From an uncultured Acidobacteriota bacterium (GTDB taxonomy: Bacteria > Acidobacteriota > Blastocatellia > Pyrinomonadales > Pyrinomonadaceae): a DNA stretch of 62,053 nt. The position numbers were made by a program, and so were the translations under genes. How positions within the stretch are numbered: the stretch's first letter is position 1; every line of letters starts with the position of its first letter. Below are positions 8,670 to 16,866 of this stretch, in pieces. The notes beneath the pieces were generated by a model, which ran no database searches, was not told where the DNA came from, and saw only the letters and a program-made list of their open reading frames with translations. The stretch is taken from positions 1-62,053 of the forward strand of contig CALMPJ010000220.1 in NCBI GenBank assembly GCA_937871585.1. The letters are read 5' to 3'.

Positions 8670-8767
8670 AAAGAACCTCCTTCAAACATCAAACTATGCG
8701 AACGAGTCTATCGCCGGACGCCGCGACCGTCTGTTCCCTGCAATACTTTGCGATCGTCGGCACCAAT

Positions 8768-8796
8768 AAAAATGGGCCTTGCATTTAGCAAGACCC
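8768..8796 (-). terminator. Leftward terminator-like hairpin
   Basis: GGGCCTTGC and GCAAGACCC pair with one mismatch. On the minus strand the stem is followed by CATTTTTATT. Confidence 0.55.
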
Positions 8797-8922
8797 GAAT
8801 CGTCTATGACGTAGTATGAAAAAATATGAAGGTTACAACACGAAAGTATTTTCCGTTTTGGCGGCCGCGATGTATGTATGCTGCTAGACAAATGTCGCTA
8901 TTTTAAAATTGGTTATCTTATC

Positions 8923-8963
8923 AAGAAAAAGCACGGTCACCTCGCAAGAGGCAAACCGTGCTT
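8923..8963 (-). terminator. Terminator of the YtxH-like gene
   Basis: AAGCACGGT (8929-8937) pairs with ACCGTGCTT (8955-8963), with a nested CTC/GAG stem inside. On the minus strand it runs into TTTTTCTTG. It lies 48 bases after the stop of the gene at 9012. Confidence 0.75.
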
Positions 8964-9011
8964 TCCATTACTGGCTTGAAAACCCTCCCAACAAGCCAGA
9001 AGTCGGACGTG

Positions 9012-9449
9012 TCAGACAACACTCGACGAACGCCTGGCGGATCCGCGCCTTTTATTACCGCCGATGCGAAAGGCCGAGACCTTCTCCTCAAACTTCTCTC
9101 TGGCCTCGGTCCTAACCTCGTTCGACCGCTTTTGTCCGGCATCTACGGCGTGTAGAACGGCATCTTTCGCTTCAACCAACTTGTCGCCGGTCAGATCCAA
9201 AACCTGATTGCTACGGTCTATGATCGAATGGTAAATGGACGATGAACCATCTTTCACCCTGTCAACCAGATCGACCGCTCCGTCATAACCGGTCTTAGCG
9301 GTCGTCGCAATATCATGGCGTAGATCCTTGCCCGTCTTTGGCGCCAACAACAGAGCCGCCGCCGCCCCCAAACTGCCGCCGATCAAAAAGAACGCTACAT
9401 TTCTCCCTGCTGTGTTTTTCGCCAATTGTGTATCAGATGATGAATGCAT
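9012..9449 (-). CDS. YtxH-domain envelope/stress protein
   Basis: 145 residues. One glycine-rich membrane helix near the N-terminus (VAFFLIGGSLGAAAALLLAP, residues 18-37) is followed at once by KTGKDLRHDI, the signature of YtxH-like proteins. A long charged helical region (about 45-130) has coiled-coil character, and the tail is basic (KRRGSARRSSSVV). YtxH proteins are general-stress, membrane-anchored proteins of unknown activity. The Shine-Dalgarno is only a G-run (CGGGGGAAATAAT). Its own terminator lies downstream. Confidence 0.8.
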   Translation of the reverse strand: MHSSSDTQLAKNTAGRNVAFFLIGGSLGAAAALLLAPKTGKDLRHDIATTAKTGYDGAVDLVDRVKDGSSSIYHSIIDRSNQVLDLTGDKLVEAKDAVLHAVDAGQKRSNEVRTEAREKFEEKVSAFRIGGNKRRGSARRSSSVV

Positions 9450-10178
9450 ATTATTTCCCCCGTATTACTTGACTCAGGAGAGTATCTGCCCGACCAACAA
9501 AACCGCCGCCCAAGCATCATGAAACCAATGTTAGACGAATTTGTTCAGCGCGAATGTCTTCCCGAATACTTTGCCGCATCACTTCTTATCGTCGAGCACC
9601 CGATGGACCGCATGCGTCTCGCGTGCATTTACGGACCACTCCCGTCCCGAGTGCATCGTCCGGCTTTGCCGCGATCGCACTGCGGTCAGGTTCGCCTGAC
9701 CGTTAACGGCACCACTCAACCCACTGAGCCAGGCCCTCGAGGGCTTTTGAGAGAGCAACTGGCGACAAGCTCTCCACCGCTTAGGCTCCCCTCGTTCTGG
9801 CACAAACAACGTGCCAGTGTTGCCACGCGAGCGGCAACCGTCCATAGAGGGGTGGCACCCCGATGTACTTTATCGGGATGACGGGGTGGTTCTATACTCT
9901 CGCAAATGCCTCGACCTGCCCACACCCAACGAACGCGAACAATTCCTGGACAAAGTCGCCATCCTAGAATCCACCAACCTCCAAGCCATCCTAGCCGGGA
10001 AATAATGAGTGGTGATAATTAATTTTCTGACTCGTTGCTTCAGAAAACACAAGCCATGGATGTGATACTTTTTCAGCAGATCCGATCTATCGAATCTGTC
10101 TACATCGCTCGAAAATGCAATCAGAAAAAAATTAAGAAAGATTGGTTCTTGATGTAAAGTTTAAATTAGATTCGCTAT
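9450..10178. other. Gene-poor zone with coding remnants
   Basis: No convincing intact gene. Two short open stretches may be decayed coding sequence: about 9520-9660 (MKPMLDEFVQRECLPEYFAA...) and 9811-10005 plus, a 64-residue frame ending ESTNLQAILAGK. Neither has a ribosome site or a family I recognise, and the latter begins inside a hairpin cluster. The last 170 bases are AT-rich and lead into the defence cassette. Confidence 0.4.
9665..9905. repeat. Cluster of short hairpin repeats
   Basis: A run of closely packed inverted repeats: GGTCAGG/CCTGACC, CTGGCAC/GTGCCAG, TTGCC/GGCAA and ACCCCG/CGGGGT. The first unit, with its flanking GCGATCGC, recurs in inverted orientation at about 16335 and 21590. 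This looks like a dispersed REP-like intergenic element. Confidence 0.55.
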
Positions 10179-10625
10179 TTAACTTTTGTCTTGTACCGCT
10201 ACCGACCGAAGTTTGCCCGCATCCAATAATTTGACAAGACTCTCTTCAAGCCTACACATGTCTTTAATCTCACATTCCCAAATGACAGAAACCTTCCAAT
10301 CCTTTGACTGTAGCTCTCTAATGTTGGTGAGGTCGCGTTGGACATTTCCTTCTAGTTTTGGTTCCCAATAATCTTGCCGACTTTTTGGCATGTTTGCCCG
10401 TTTGCAACCAGAATGACGGTGCCAGAAACACCCGTGAATGAAGATTATTGTATTGTGCCTTTTGAGAACAATGTCAGGCTTGCCGGGAAGAGTCTTTACA
10501 TTTTTTCTGAATCTGAACCCGAGCCGGTGTAAGAGTGATCGAACGATAACTTCAGGTTTGCTATTCACGCTTCGAATGCGTGACATGTTTTCACTGCGGT
10601 GTTTCGGAGTTATGTGATCTACCAC
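10179..10625 (-). CDS. vsr: Very-short-patch mismatch repair endonuclease
   Basis: 148 residues, the usual Vsr length. It nicks DNA at T:G mismatches that arise when 5-methylcytosine deaminates, so it protects the recognition sites of the linked cytosine methylase. Visible family motifs are the N-terminal HRSENMSRIRSVNSKPE, GKPDIVL with the catalytic acidic residue, and the zinc/catalytic stretch IFIHGCFWHRHSGCK. It is the last gene of the leftward cassette and starts 6 bases from the Z1 gene's stop. The cassette is visibly more AT-rich than its surroundings, consistent with horizontal transfer. Confidence 0.93.
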   Translation of the reverse strand: MVDHITPKHRSENMSRIRSVNSKPEVIVRSLLHRLGFRFRKNVKTLPGKPDIVLKRHNTIIFIHGCFWHRHSGCKRANMPKSRQDYWEPKLEGNVQRDLTNIRELQSKDWKVSVIWECEIKDMCRLEESLVKLLDAGKLRSVAVQDKS

Positions 10626-10631
10626 TGATAG

Positions 10632-12506
10632 CTAATTTGAAGTGTCGTAGAAAGTCGAATCTTCGGGAAATTTAATATTGGGCATCCAAAATGGGTTGCC
10701 AGCCCATCCCTTTTCTTTGTTACCCGCTACTCTATACAGAGTTAAAACTAGTGACTGTCCATAGCGGTCTCCAATTTCTCGGTCATTGGGAGACAACATT
10801 GTACCGGTCCCTTTCGCGATATCGCGACCTCTTCTAATTAGAAGGCGACATGTACTGCTAGGCCGTTCAGCGCTCAAAGCTTTAACGCAGCTAATCAACT
10901 TTTCAGAGTTCCAGTCGGCTTTTGAATGGCTTCCCGTGTATCTCAGCAATTCAGTAATGAACTCGAAATCAACAAGATATTCTTCACTCTCTGCAAAATC
11001 TTCAACTAAGGAATCAATCCCGGCAGACAAATTTTCTAAAGGATCGTTGGGGAAATAATTTACACCACCAACTATTAAATGCAGGTAATGGTTATCTAAT
11101 ACATTCTTCCTTGTTGGCTTAATACTTTTCGGAAAAATGAGCTGCACCCCTTCAAGACCTTTTTCGACAATCTGTTTTACAAGAGTCTGGTTAGAGTTAT
11201 TAAGTTGCGTAAAAAGTCTGTGAAGCGACGGCGGTATGAATACCCGGAGAAGACCAGGATCTCGATCATATCCGAACATTCTAGAATGCTGCCAAAATGT
11301 ATCCGCTTGTGGCGTTTTAGATTTCCTGCAATAGTATACGGTCTGCAACTTCGGAATTGTTATTCCTCTGCCTAGACTGTTACCCCCAACAATCACATTG
11401 AAGCCATCATTGTAGTCAATGTCGATTGGGCTTTTAGAATTCAAGATAACAACTTTTAATTGTTGATTTTCAATCAGCTCGATCGCTTTGAGTCTCAAAT
11501 CTTCGAAGTTGATTAGATTCGGTTTGGTGGATTGAAGGTCATTCCAAGTTCGTTGGAGCTCGTCAACAAACTCTTTTTCGTGAGCACCAGTCAAAAGAAG
11601 GTTCAAATGTTCTCCTATGCGTTCGGCGAATGTGTCATGTAAATCTGTGCGAACGCCTGGATGCACTAAGAAATTGCAAACCGATTTACCTCGAATTGCA
11701 AAGTCAGAACATACGACCAGAAAAGACATTAGGCTATCTCTAAGACCAAGGGGAATGAATTCACTTGCCTCTTTAACGTTGTCTAACTCATCTTCGTCGG
11801 TTAATCGAATACAAAAAGCGGCGGGGTCAGAATAAATAAGATCGCCCCCAATGTAATCAGCTCCCGGTGGAAAATATGTTACAAACTTCGGCTTCCATCC
11901 CGACACTTCCGATTGAAGAATTACCGCTTGAGGAGTGGCGGTAACCTGAAGATAAAGGCTGCTGCTAGCTAGAACCTGCATTGAATTGAGATGTCTGTTT
12001 ATAGTGCTAGTTCGTTGCTTATTCACTAGCGTATTCAGGCTGGCTGCATCTGCTTCATCGTCGATTATTACGAGAGGATTGCCTTTGCACAGGCCTGAAG
12101 AAGACAAAGCGTTGCGCCATCTACCCAGAACGCGTGCGTTCTTTTTGAGAACTATTAGCAATGGGTTTGATGCGGAAGCCGTCAAAAGCTTTATCTCATC
12201 ATGCTCATTTAGAACTTCAAATTGCGTAAGCAATTCGAAGGACCGGTTGTAAGTCTGCTTGTGCAGGTAAACATTATCGGTTGTTAAAAGAACGAAAAGT
12301 CTAAAGCCCTCATCTGAAAGCCTCGAGATAACTCCGAGAGTTTGAGCCGTTTTTCCGCTTTGGACGTTGCCCAAAAGCAGCCCGCGAAGCTGATCACTAT
12401 AGCTGAATTGAGAATTAACGTTGTCCCAAACCTGTGCTGAAGTACTTATCACAGTTTTTCGTAATTCGAGATTATTTAATTGTGAAAGGTATGCTTCTAG
12501 ATTCAT
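10632..12506 (-). CDS. Z1-domain ATPase of a restriction-modification system
   Basis: 624 residues. A helicase-like NTPase core shows Walker A GNVQSGKTAQTLG (Lys52), a DEAD-like Walker B VIIDDEADA (about 145-155) and the C-terminal Z1 signature NVIVGGNSLGRGITI followed by QADTFWQHSRMFGYD. Z1 proteins are superfamily-II-like ATPases found with DNA methylases and nucleases, where they are thought to power restriction. Many family members are longer (my recollection is 800 or more residues), so this one lacks some flanking region. It overlaps the PLD nuclease gene by 4 bases (ATGA), so the two proteins are probably made together. Confidence 0.88.
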   Translation of the reverse strand: MNLEAYLSQLNNLELRKTVISTSAQVWDNVNSQFSYSDQLRGLLLGNVQSGKTAQTLGVISRLSDEGFRLFVLLTTDNVYLHKQTYNRSFELLTQFEVLNEHDEIKLLTASASNPLLIVLKKNARVLGRWRNALSSSGLCKGNPLVIIDDEADAASLNTLVNKQRTSTINRHLNSMQVLASSSLYLQVTATPQAVILQSEVSGWKPKFVTYFPPGADYIGGDLIYSDPAAFCIRLTDEDELDNVKEASEFIPLGLRDSLMSFLVVCSDFAIRGKSVCNFLVHPGVRTDLHDTFAERIGEHLNLLLTGAHEKEFVDELQRTWNDLQSTKPNLINFEDLRLKAIELIENQQLKVVILNSKSPIDIDYNDGFNVIVGGNSLGRGITIPKLQTVYYCRKSKTPQADTFWQHSRMFGYDRDPGLLRVFIPPSLHRLFTQLNNSNQTLVKQIVEKGLEGVQLIFPKSIKPTRKNVLDNHYLHLIVGGVNYFPNDPLENLSAGIDSLVEDFAESEEYLVDFEFITELLRYTGSHSKADWNSEKLISCVKALSAERPSSTCRLLIRRGRDIAKGTGTMLSPNDREIGDRYGQSLVLTLYRVAGNKEKGWAGNPFWMPNIKFPEDSTFYDTSN

Positions 12507-13546
12507 TCCTTATCCGGTGAAAAATCCAGTAACCATATATCTGGATCCGTAGTTTCCGAAAGAATTAGGTGTTGATTACCGTAGTGATCAAAGGTTGCTT
12601 GAGTGACAGGTTCTCCAATTTTTAAGGCACCTCTAGCTTCCATCCGCCCTTTGATCCACTTGCCCATTATCTTTAAATCCTCTGTAGAGCGTAGATTCTT
12701 AAAATAGTCTCCTTGTGTCAAACATTTGAAGCTCCATTGATCGTCAGTAATAACAGTAAATTCTTTTCCTCTGGGATATCCCGGTTGCGATGTCATTGTG
12801 CTTCCGGCCATTATCTCGACTTCGTACCAAGGCCTAGGAAGGACAAAACCACGCTTACTCTCCCTACCTTTACCGAAAAAGCAGTTTAAGTGGCTTTTAG
12901 GTTCAGGCTTAATCAAAATACTAAATTCGCGACCTGTTTTAGTAGACTGGACGTCTGCGAATCTTTCATTGTTGACCCGTTCAACCCAATAATGGTCTTC
13001 CAGAAGATCGTTATATTCCTTAAAGACCGTGGGCGTGGGCATTTCATTTAACGGAGTGGCGAGTTTATCAAAGAGTTGGTCTAAGGTCGCAAGAATGCTC
13101 TTGGTCTCGGAACCTTCTGTGAAATAGCAATCAGTTTCGTAAAGCCGCTCCGAAGAGCCAATAAAACTTGAAAGATTTGAAGAGCCGATTATCGCAGATG
13201 TACAAATTTCATTTGTTGAAAAGGCATATATCTTACCGTGAAATCTTACCTTGTTCGAAAGATATACACCCCCAAGTTTCCTTTCCGAAAGCATCCTGTT
13301 AAGGCTCGCCGCAGCCTCATATTGCTGATGCGTAAAGCCATCAAACCAATGCATACCTATCAATAAATCAATCTGTGGTTTGCGATTAATTTCAACAATT
13401 TTAGCCAATTCAATGAGAGCGTCAGAGGAAATATATCCACTAGCGATTGTCAGCTCGTCTGCGGTTTTTAAATTGTCCTGCCAAATCGAAATGGTATTCC
13501 TGCTCGAAAGTTTAGCGGGAGCGATTTGTGAAAGAAGAAGTTCCAT
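12503..13546 (-). CDS. NgoFVII-family (PLD-fold) restriction endonuclease
   Basis: 347 residues. The N-terminal phospholipase-D-like nuclease domain has the HxK motif FHGKIYAF (His103, Lys105) followed by IIGSSNLSSF, the single PLD half-site typical of metal-independent nucleases such as NgoFVII and BfiI. The C-terminal part (about 180-347) is probably the DNA-recognition domain. It lies between the methylase (3-base gap) and the Z1 ATPase (4-base overlap) and is therefore the likely cutting subunit. The exact target sequence cannot be read from the protein. Confidence 0.88.
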   Translation of the reverse strand: MELLLSQIAPAKLSSRNTISIWQDNLKTADELTIASGYISSDALIELAKIVEINRKPQIDLLIGMHWFDGFTHQQYEAAASLNRMLSERKLGGVYLSNKVRFHGKIYAFSTNEICTSAIIGSSNLSSFIGSSERLYETDCYFTEGSETKSILATLDQLFDKLATPLNEMPTPTVFKEYNDLLEDHYWVERVNNERFADVQSTKTGREFSILIKPEPKSHLNCFFGKGRESKRGFVLPRPWYEVEIMAGSTMTSQPGYPRGKEFTVITDDQWSFKCLTQGDYFKNLRSTEDLKIMGKWIKGRMEARGALKIGEPVTQATFDHYGNQHLILSETTDPDIWLLDFSPDKE

Positions 13547-13548
13547 TT

Positions 13549-14640
13549 CTAGGCAGTAATTAGACTTAATCTCTGTTTGAAAGGCATCTCAAGCATTTGT
13601 TTCCGCACTTCCCAGAGATCACTTTCTTCATATTCATTTTGGAATAAAGGAAGTAGAGTTTTTGCAAGTTCGTGGACTCCTACACGTGGAACTGCATTTC
13701 CTATCTGCCTTCTGACTTCTGTAGTGGAGCCTTCAAATTTAAATTCATCCGGAAATGTTTGTAGGCGAGCGCGCTCTCTATTTGTTAACGCCCGAGGATC
13801 GGGATAATGATAACCCCACGTGCCGCCTCCTCCAGCAGCTATAATCGTTTTCGCGGGTTCGTCTAACTTGATGCGTCGATAAACATGGCTGATCATACCG
13901 CGGACATACAAAGGATGGTCTTTCGGAATATCCGTGAAATTTCCGCCCTCGGAAATCATCTGGAGCATCTGTTCCGTTTTTTTATTGATATTCAAAAGCT
14001 CGTTATTATGTTCCGCAGTCTCTACGCCCTGTAAAGCTTCACCAGCGGACACATAAGGCTTCTCGCCTTTAGGGCCATGAGTTGGCATGGGATGCTCAAA
14101 TTTAAAACCGGTGTCAACCCGAACGCCTACTATGAGAACTCTTTCTCTAAACTGCGGAACTCCAAAGTTTGCAAAATTATACAACTTTGCCTTCACCACA
14201 TAGCCAGGCTCAATGCTCTCAAAATCCTGAATGATTTGCTGTATAGCTTGTTTGTTGTTGGCTGACAACAAGCCCTTCACATTTTCCGCAACGAACGCCT
14301 GGGGCTTCTTGGCATCAATAAAACGAAGAAAGCTTTTATATAAATTCCCTCTTTCACCATTGAGTCCGGGCTGTTTCCATATCATAGAAAAATCTTGGCA
14401 TGGAAAGCCACCAAGAATGATGTCACAATCTGGAATTGTATGATCGCCGTAAGGATCGGAGTCTTCTATATCGCCTTCGTGAATAATATCTTTCCCAAAA
14501 TAACCTTCAAATGATTTACAAGCCCAGGGAGAAAAATCGTTGGCCCATACCGTTTCATAACCCATGTCATGAAAGCCTAAATCCAGGCCACCGCAACCGG
14601 TAAATAAAGACAGAACTTTGGGCTTTTCTTCACTAAGCAT
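13549..14640 (-). CDS. dcm: DNA (cytosine-5) methyltransferase
   Basis: 363 residues, containing the ordered C5-methylase motifs: I (LSLFTGCGGLDLGF, AdoMet binding), IV with catalytic Cys81 (GGFPCQDFS), VI (VAENVKGL), VIII (QFRERVLIVG), a recognition region around 200-290, IX (LTNRERARLQTFPDEF) and X (RRQIGNAVP). It methylates host DNA to protect it from the linked nuclease. It is the first gene of the leftward cassette, with a promoter-like pair upstream. The presence of Vsr fits C5 methylation. Confidence 0.95.
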   Translation of the reverse strand: MLSEEKPKVLSLFTGCGGLDLGFHDMGYETVWANDFSPWACKSFEGYFGKDIIHEGDIEDSDPYGDHTIPDCDIILGGFPCQDFSMIWKQPGLNGERGNLYKSFLRFIDAKKPQAFVAENVKGLLSANNKQAIQQIIQDFESIEPGYVVKAKLYNFANFGVPQFRERVLIVGVRVDTGFKFEHPMPTHGPKGEKPYVSAGEALQGVETAEHNNELLNINKKTEQMLQMISEGGNFTDIPKDHPLYVRGMISHVYRRIKLDEPAKTIIAAGGGGTWGYHYPDPRALTNRERARLQTFPDEFKFEGSTTEVRRQIGNAVPRVGVHELAKTLLPLFQNEYEESDLWEVRKQMLEMPFKQRLSLITA

Positions 14641-14681
14641 AATATTTTATTGAATGATACTTGGATTTATTATCAATACGT

Positions 14682-14710
14682 AATGTAGCACGACACTTTT
14701 CTTGTTGCAA
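14682..14710 (-). promoter_or_regulatory. Sigma-70-like promoter of the defence cassette
   Basis: On the minus strand, TTGCAA (14710-14705) and TACATT (14687-14682) are separated by exactly 17 bases, 41 bases before the methylase ATG. Confidence 0.5.
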
Positions 14711-15449
14711 AGATGCAACGTAAACTAATTCAGGTGTGTCCCCTGTGCCGTCCTATCTATAAGGCAGGTTGGCTCTAACGTCAATGCGATAGCGATTAAG
14801 CCCTTTAATTAATACAATTTCCAAGAAAGCCCCCGTATTGGCGCATCAGATTACAATTGAACAACTAATCAACATTAGAAAGTAGAGGTCCTTGACTCCG
14901 TTAACTTTGCGACCGGCTTCAACCTGATGATTACAAATCATCAAGTCCACATCCAACGCGCGGATTCTTGCGCCGTAGGATCGCAAGTGCTGAAGCTGTT
15001 CAATCCGTGCACCCGGCGTGCGTTCGCTTGGCGTGCAAGCGTTCGCATGTTCAGTTTGTTTTCTTACTAGCGACATTTGATCACTAACAAGCGACCATTG
15101 TTAGCGAACAGAGACTGTTTGCTTCCTAACAAACAATGATTGTTTGCTAACAAAGATCGTTTGCTTGCTAACTAACGAAGTTTTCTTGCTAGTTTGCGAC
15201 GATTGCTTACTAGCAAAGAGCGTTTGCTTGCTAACTAACGAAGTTTTCTTGTTAGTTTGCGAAGTTTTCCTGCTAGTTTGCGGCGTTTTCTTGCGAGCAA
15301 AGTGATCCTAAGAAAGTGAAAAGTGAAAGGAACGGTAGCCAGTAGTCGGTAGACAGAATTCAGAAGTCCGGATTCAGGATTCAAAATCCTGACTACTGAC
15401 TACCGATTTCTGATTTCTGATGTTTTATTTATACAACAGTCTTTTTCTA
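14711..15449. other. Long intergenic region without a convincing gene
   Basis: Contains a GC-rich stretch near 14995-15045 with repeated GTGCG/GCGTG words, an AT-rich repeat field, and an imperfect inverted block at 15338-15402 (AGTAGTCGGTAG against CTACTGACTACCGA). A 76-codon minus frame (14846-15076) has no ribosome site or recognisable family, and I do not call it. Confidence 0.5.
15045..15300. repeat. Degenerate repeat field with two 42-bp direct repeats
   Basis: Words such as TTGCTAGTTTGCG, GTTTGCTTGC and CTAACAAAC recur on both strands about every 12-20 bases. Two copies of a 42-base unit at 15158-15199 and 15221-15262 differ at one position. The period is 63 bases and the spacing is irregular elsewhere, so this is not a CRISPR array. 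Confidence 0.7.
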
Positions 15450-15478
15450 TTGACACGCTTTCGGAAAGTTGCTATCGT
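15450..15478 (+). promoter_or_regulatory. Sigma-70-like promoter
   Basis: A perfect -35 TTGACA and a -10 TATCGT are separated by 17 bases, 63 bases before the ATG of the fibronectin-like gene. Confidence 0.6.
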
Positions 15479-15541
15479 TAGATTTGTTACAACATTTGTT
15501 GTGGCTAGACAAAATTAACACGATAGGAGAAACAAATAACT

Positions 15542-16156
15542 ATGGATTACAGAAAACTTTCGGATGCGGAGCTGGTGGATTTTAGCAGGAATGTGAAGAC
15601 GAGCCTTGATGGCGGTTTGGTTACGGGGCTTGACCCGGCTATTGCGACCGATCTGGCACGGCTGCTGGACCCGCTAAACATCTCGTTTGAGACGGCGATC
15701 GAGGACAGCGTGGTCAGGGATGCGGCGAAAAAGACGGCGTTTGCGGATAAACAAACGTTGCGTGAGGATATAAAACTCATACTGGCCAAAGTTCGCAATA
15801 ATCTGGTCGCTGCGGAATGCCCACGGCGTTCGTATGAGGCTTGCGGATTCAACTATCCGAAACCGCCGACGACCATTTTGGCTGAGGCTCCGACGGATCT
15901 GGCGGCGGCGGGGACTTCGAATGGGGTTACGCGGCTGCAGTTTTTCGGGAATAACAAGGTCGGCACCGTCGTTTACGAGATGTGGCGGCGTGCCGGTGAC
16001 GATGGCGAGTGGGGCGTGCTCGGTGTGACCAAGAAACAGACGTATATCGATTCGCCCGTAACGCCCGGCCAATTCTACGAATACAAGGTCCGCGCCGTGG
16101 CGGCTACGAACACTTCGCACTTTTCAAACTCAGCAGTGATCTACGGAGCGCCGTGA
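15542..16156 (+). CDS. Hypothetical protein with C-terminal fibronectin-III-like domain
   Basis: 204 residues. The first 100 residues are helical and charged (MDYRKLSDAELVDFSRN...). Residues about 110-204 look like one fibronectin type III fold: APTDLAAAGTSNGVTRLQF, YEMWRRAGDDGEW, the core Tyr strand FYEYKVRAVAATNTSHFSN. There is no signal peptide or membrane segment. AGGAG precedes the ATG and a good promoter lies upstream. The 3' half and downstream sequence are duplicated, with a deletion, at 21151. The function is unknown. Confidence 0.75.
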   Translation: MDYRKLSDAELVDFSRNVKTSLDGGLVTGLDPAIATDLARLLDPLNISFETAIEDSVVRDAAKKTAFADKQTLREDIKLILAKVRNNLVAAECPRRSYEACGFNYPKPPTTILAEAPTDLAAAGTSNGVTRLQFFGNNKVGTVVYEMWRRAGDDGEWGVLGVTKKQTYIDSPVTPGQFYEYKVRAVAATNTSHFSNSAVIYGAP

Positions 16157-16432
16157 GGCCAGTGATGAGGGGCGAGGGGAGCAAGAACCACCCCGTCAGT
16201 CCCGACAACAGTCTCGGGACTGCCACCCCTCCTTGGTAAGTAGGGGAGCTTTGGAGAAGGCCTGCAGGAGCGGGCCTTTTGTTTGTCGGAGGCAAAGCCT
16301 CCTCCGGAAATTTGGTTGGGGCAGTGACGGTCAGGCGAGCCTGACCGCACCGCGATCGCGGCGTAGCCGCAGTTGATCATGACGGACGCTGTCGGGACAG
16401 CGCAGCTGCCCCGCTCGGCGAGGTTGGCATAG
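15784..16432 (+). repeat. Duplicated segment, copy 1 (intact)
   Basis: Covers codon 82 to the end of the fibronectin-like gene plus about 275 bases of hairpin-rich sequence downstream. It is nearly identical to 21151-21679, with scattered substitutions and one 115-base difference. Confidence 0.9.
16257..16285 (+). terminator. Rho-independent terminator
   Basis: AAGGCC pairs with GGCCTT around a ten-base loop and runs into TTTTGTTTGT, 100 bases after the fibronectin-like gene. Further hairpins (GTCCCGA/TCTCGGGAC, GGAGGC/GCCTCC, GGTCAGGC/GCCTGACC, GCTGTC/GACAGC) crowd the next 160 bases. Confidence 0.7.
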
Positions 16433-16537
16433 CCAAAGAAATGCACGCGGGACGTGTGCTGGCCGGTTGGGCGAGGTCGGCGGTGCCGGAGATGTGCACG
16501 CGGGACGCGGGCGTTCCGGTTGGCAGGAAACAACAAG

Positions 16538-16702
16538 TCAGCATTCAAACCCTATACGTTTCAACAGGTCCGGGAACCGCGTATCGTCCCGTAACGGCTC
16601 GACCCTGAGCCAGACGAGGCCGGTTTGTCGCCTAGCGTACGCCTGTTCAAGAAACTCGATGGCCTTGAAAGGAGGAATCTGCCTGGGAACTGAGTAATGC
16701 GA
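16538..16702 (-). pseudogene. C-terminal fragment of a TPR-type protein
   Basis: Read on the minus strand, 54 codons before a stop at 16538 encode IEFLEQAYARRQTGLVWL and then RVEPLRDDTRFPDLLKRIGF. This is the typical last TPR-like helix pair and closing motif of large winged-helix/TPR or adenylate-cyclase-like regulators. There is no start codon, ribosome site or upstream domain, so it is a decayed 3' remnant. The other 160 bases up to 16866 hold only an inverted repeat (GAATCCCGAA/TTCGGGAATC). Confidence 0.55.
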
Positions 16703-16866
16703 TCCAGGATTCAGGTTTCGGGATATTGATCGGGCTTACTGCCGATAATAAATAGCGACCAATAAACAGTGAAAAGTGACCTGTGAAATGCGAAAAGCGG
16801 TTATTTACAGCCAATCGTCAGAATCCCGAATTCATGACTGTAATGGCAGTATTCGGGGTTCGGGAA

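Noticed and set aside
7780..8769. 329-codon plus-strand open frame
   Set aside because: It runs antisense across three small minus-strand genes with strong ribosome sites and through two hairpin terminators. Its composition is not protein-like.
9811..10005. 64-codon plus frame ending ESTNLQAILAGK as a real gene
   Set aside because: It begins inside the hairpin cluster, lacks a ribosome site and matches nothing I know. It is kept only as a possible remnant in the intergenic entry.
14846..15076. 76-codon minus frame in the long intergenic region
   Set aside because: No Shine-Dalgarno sequence, no recognisable family, and part of it lies over GTGCG repeats. It could be a remnant but cannot be supported.
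15045..15300. Possible CRISPR array
   Set aside because: The repeated words are degenerate, occur on both strands and have no constant-length unique spacers; no cas genes are nearby.
16141..16548. 135-codon minus-strand open frame, similar to one at 21393-21722
   Set aside because: Its similarity to the second frame comes from the duplicated DNA itself. The peptide is a translation of hairpin units, has no ribosome site and is full of repeat-derived Arg, Pro and Ser.
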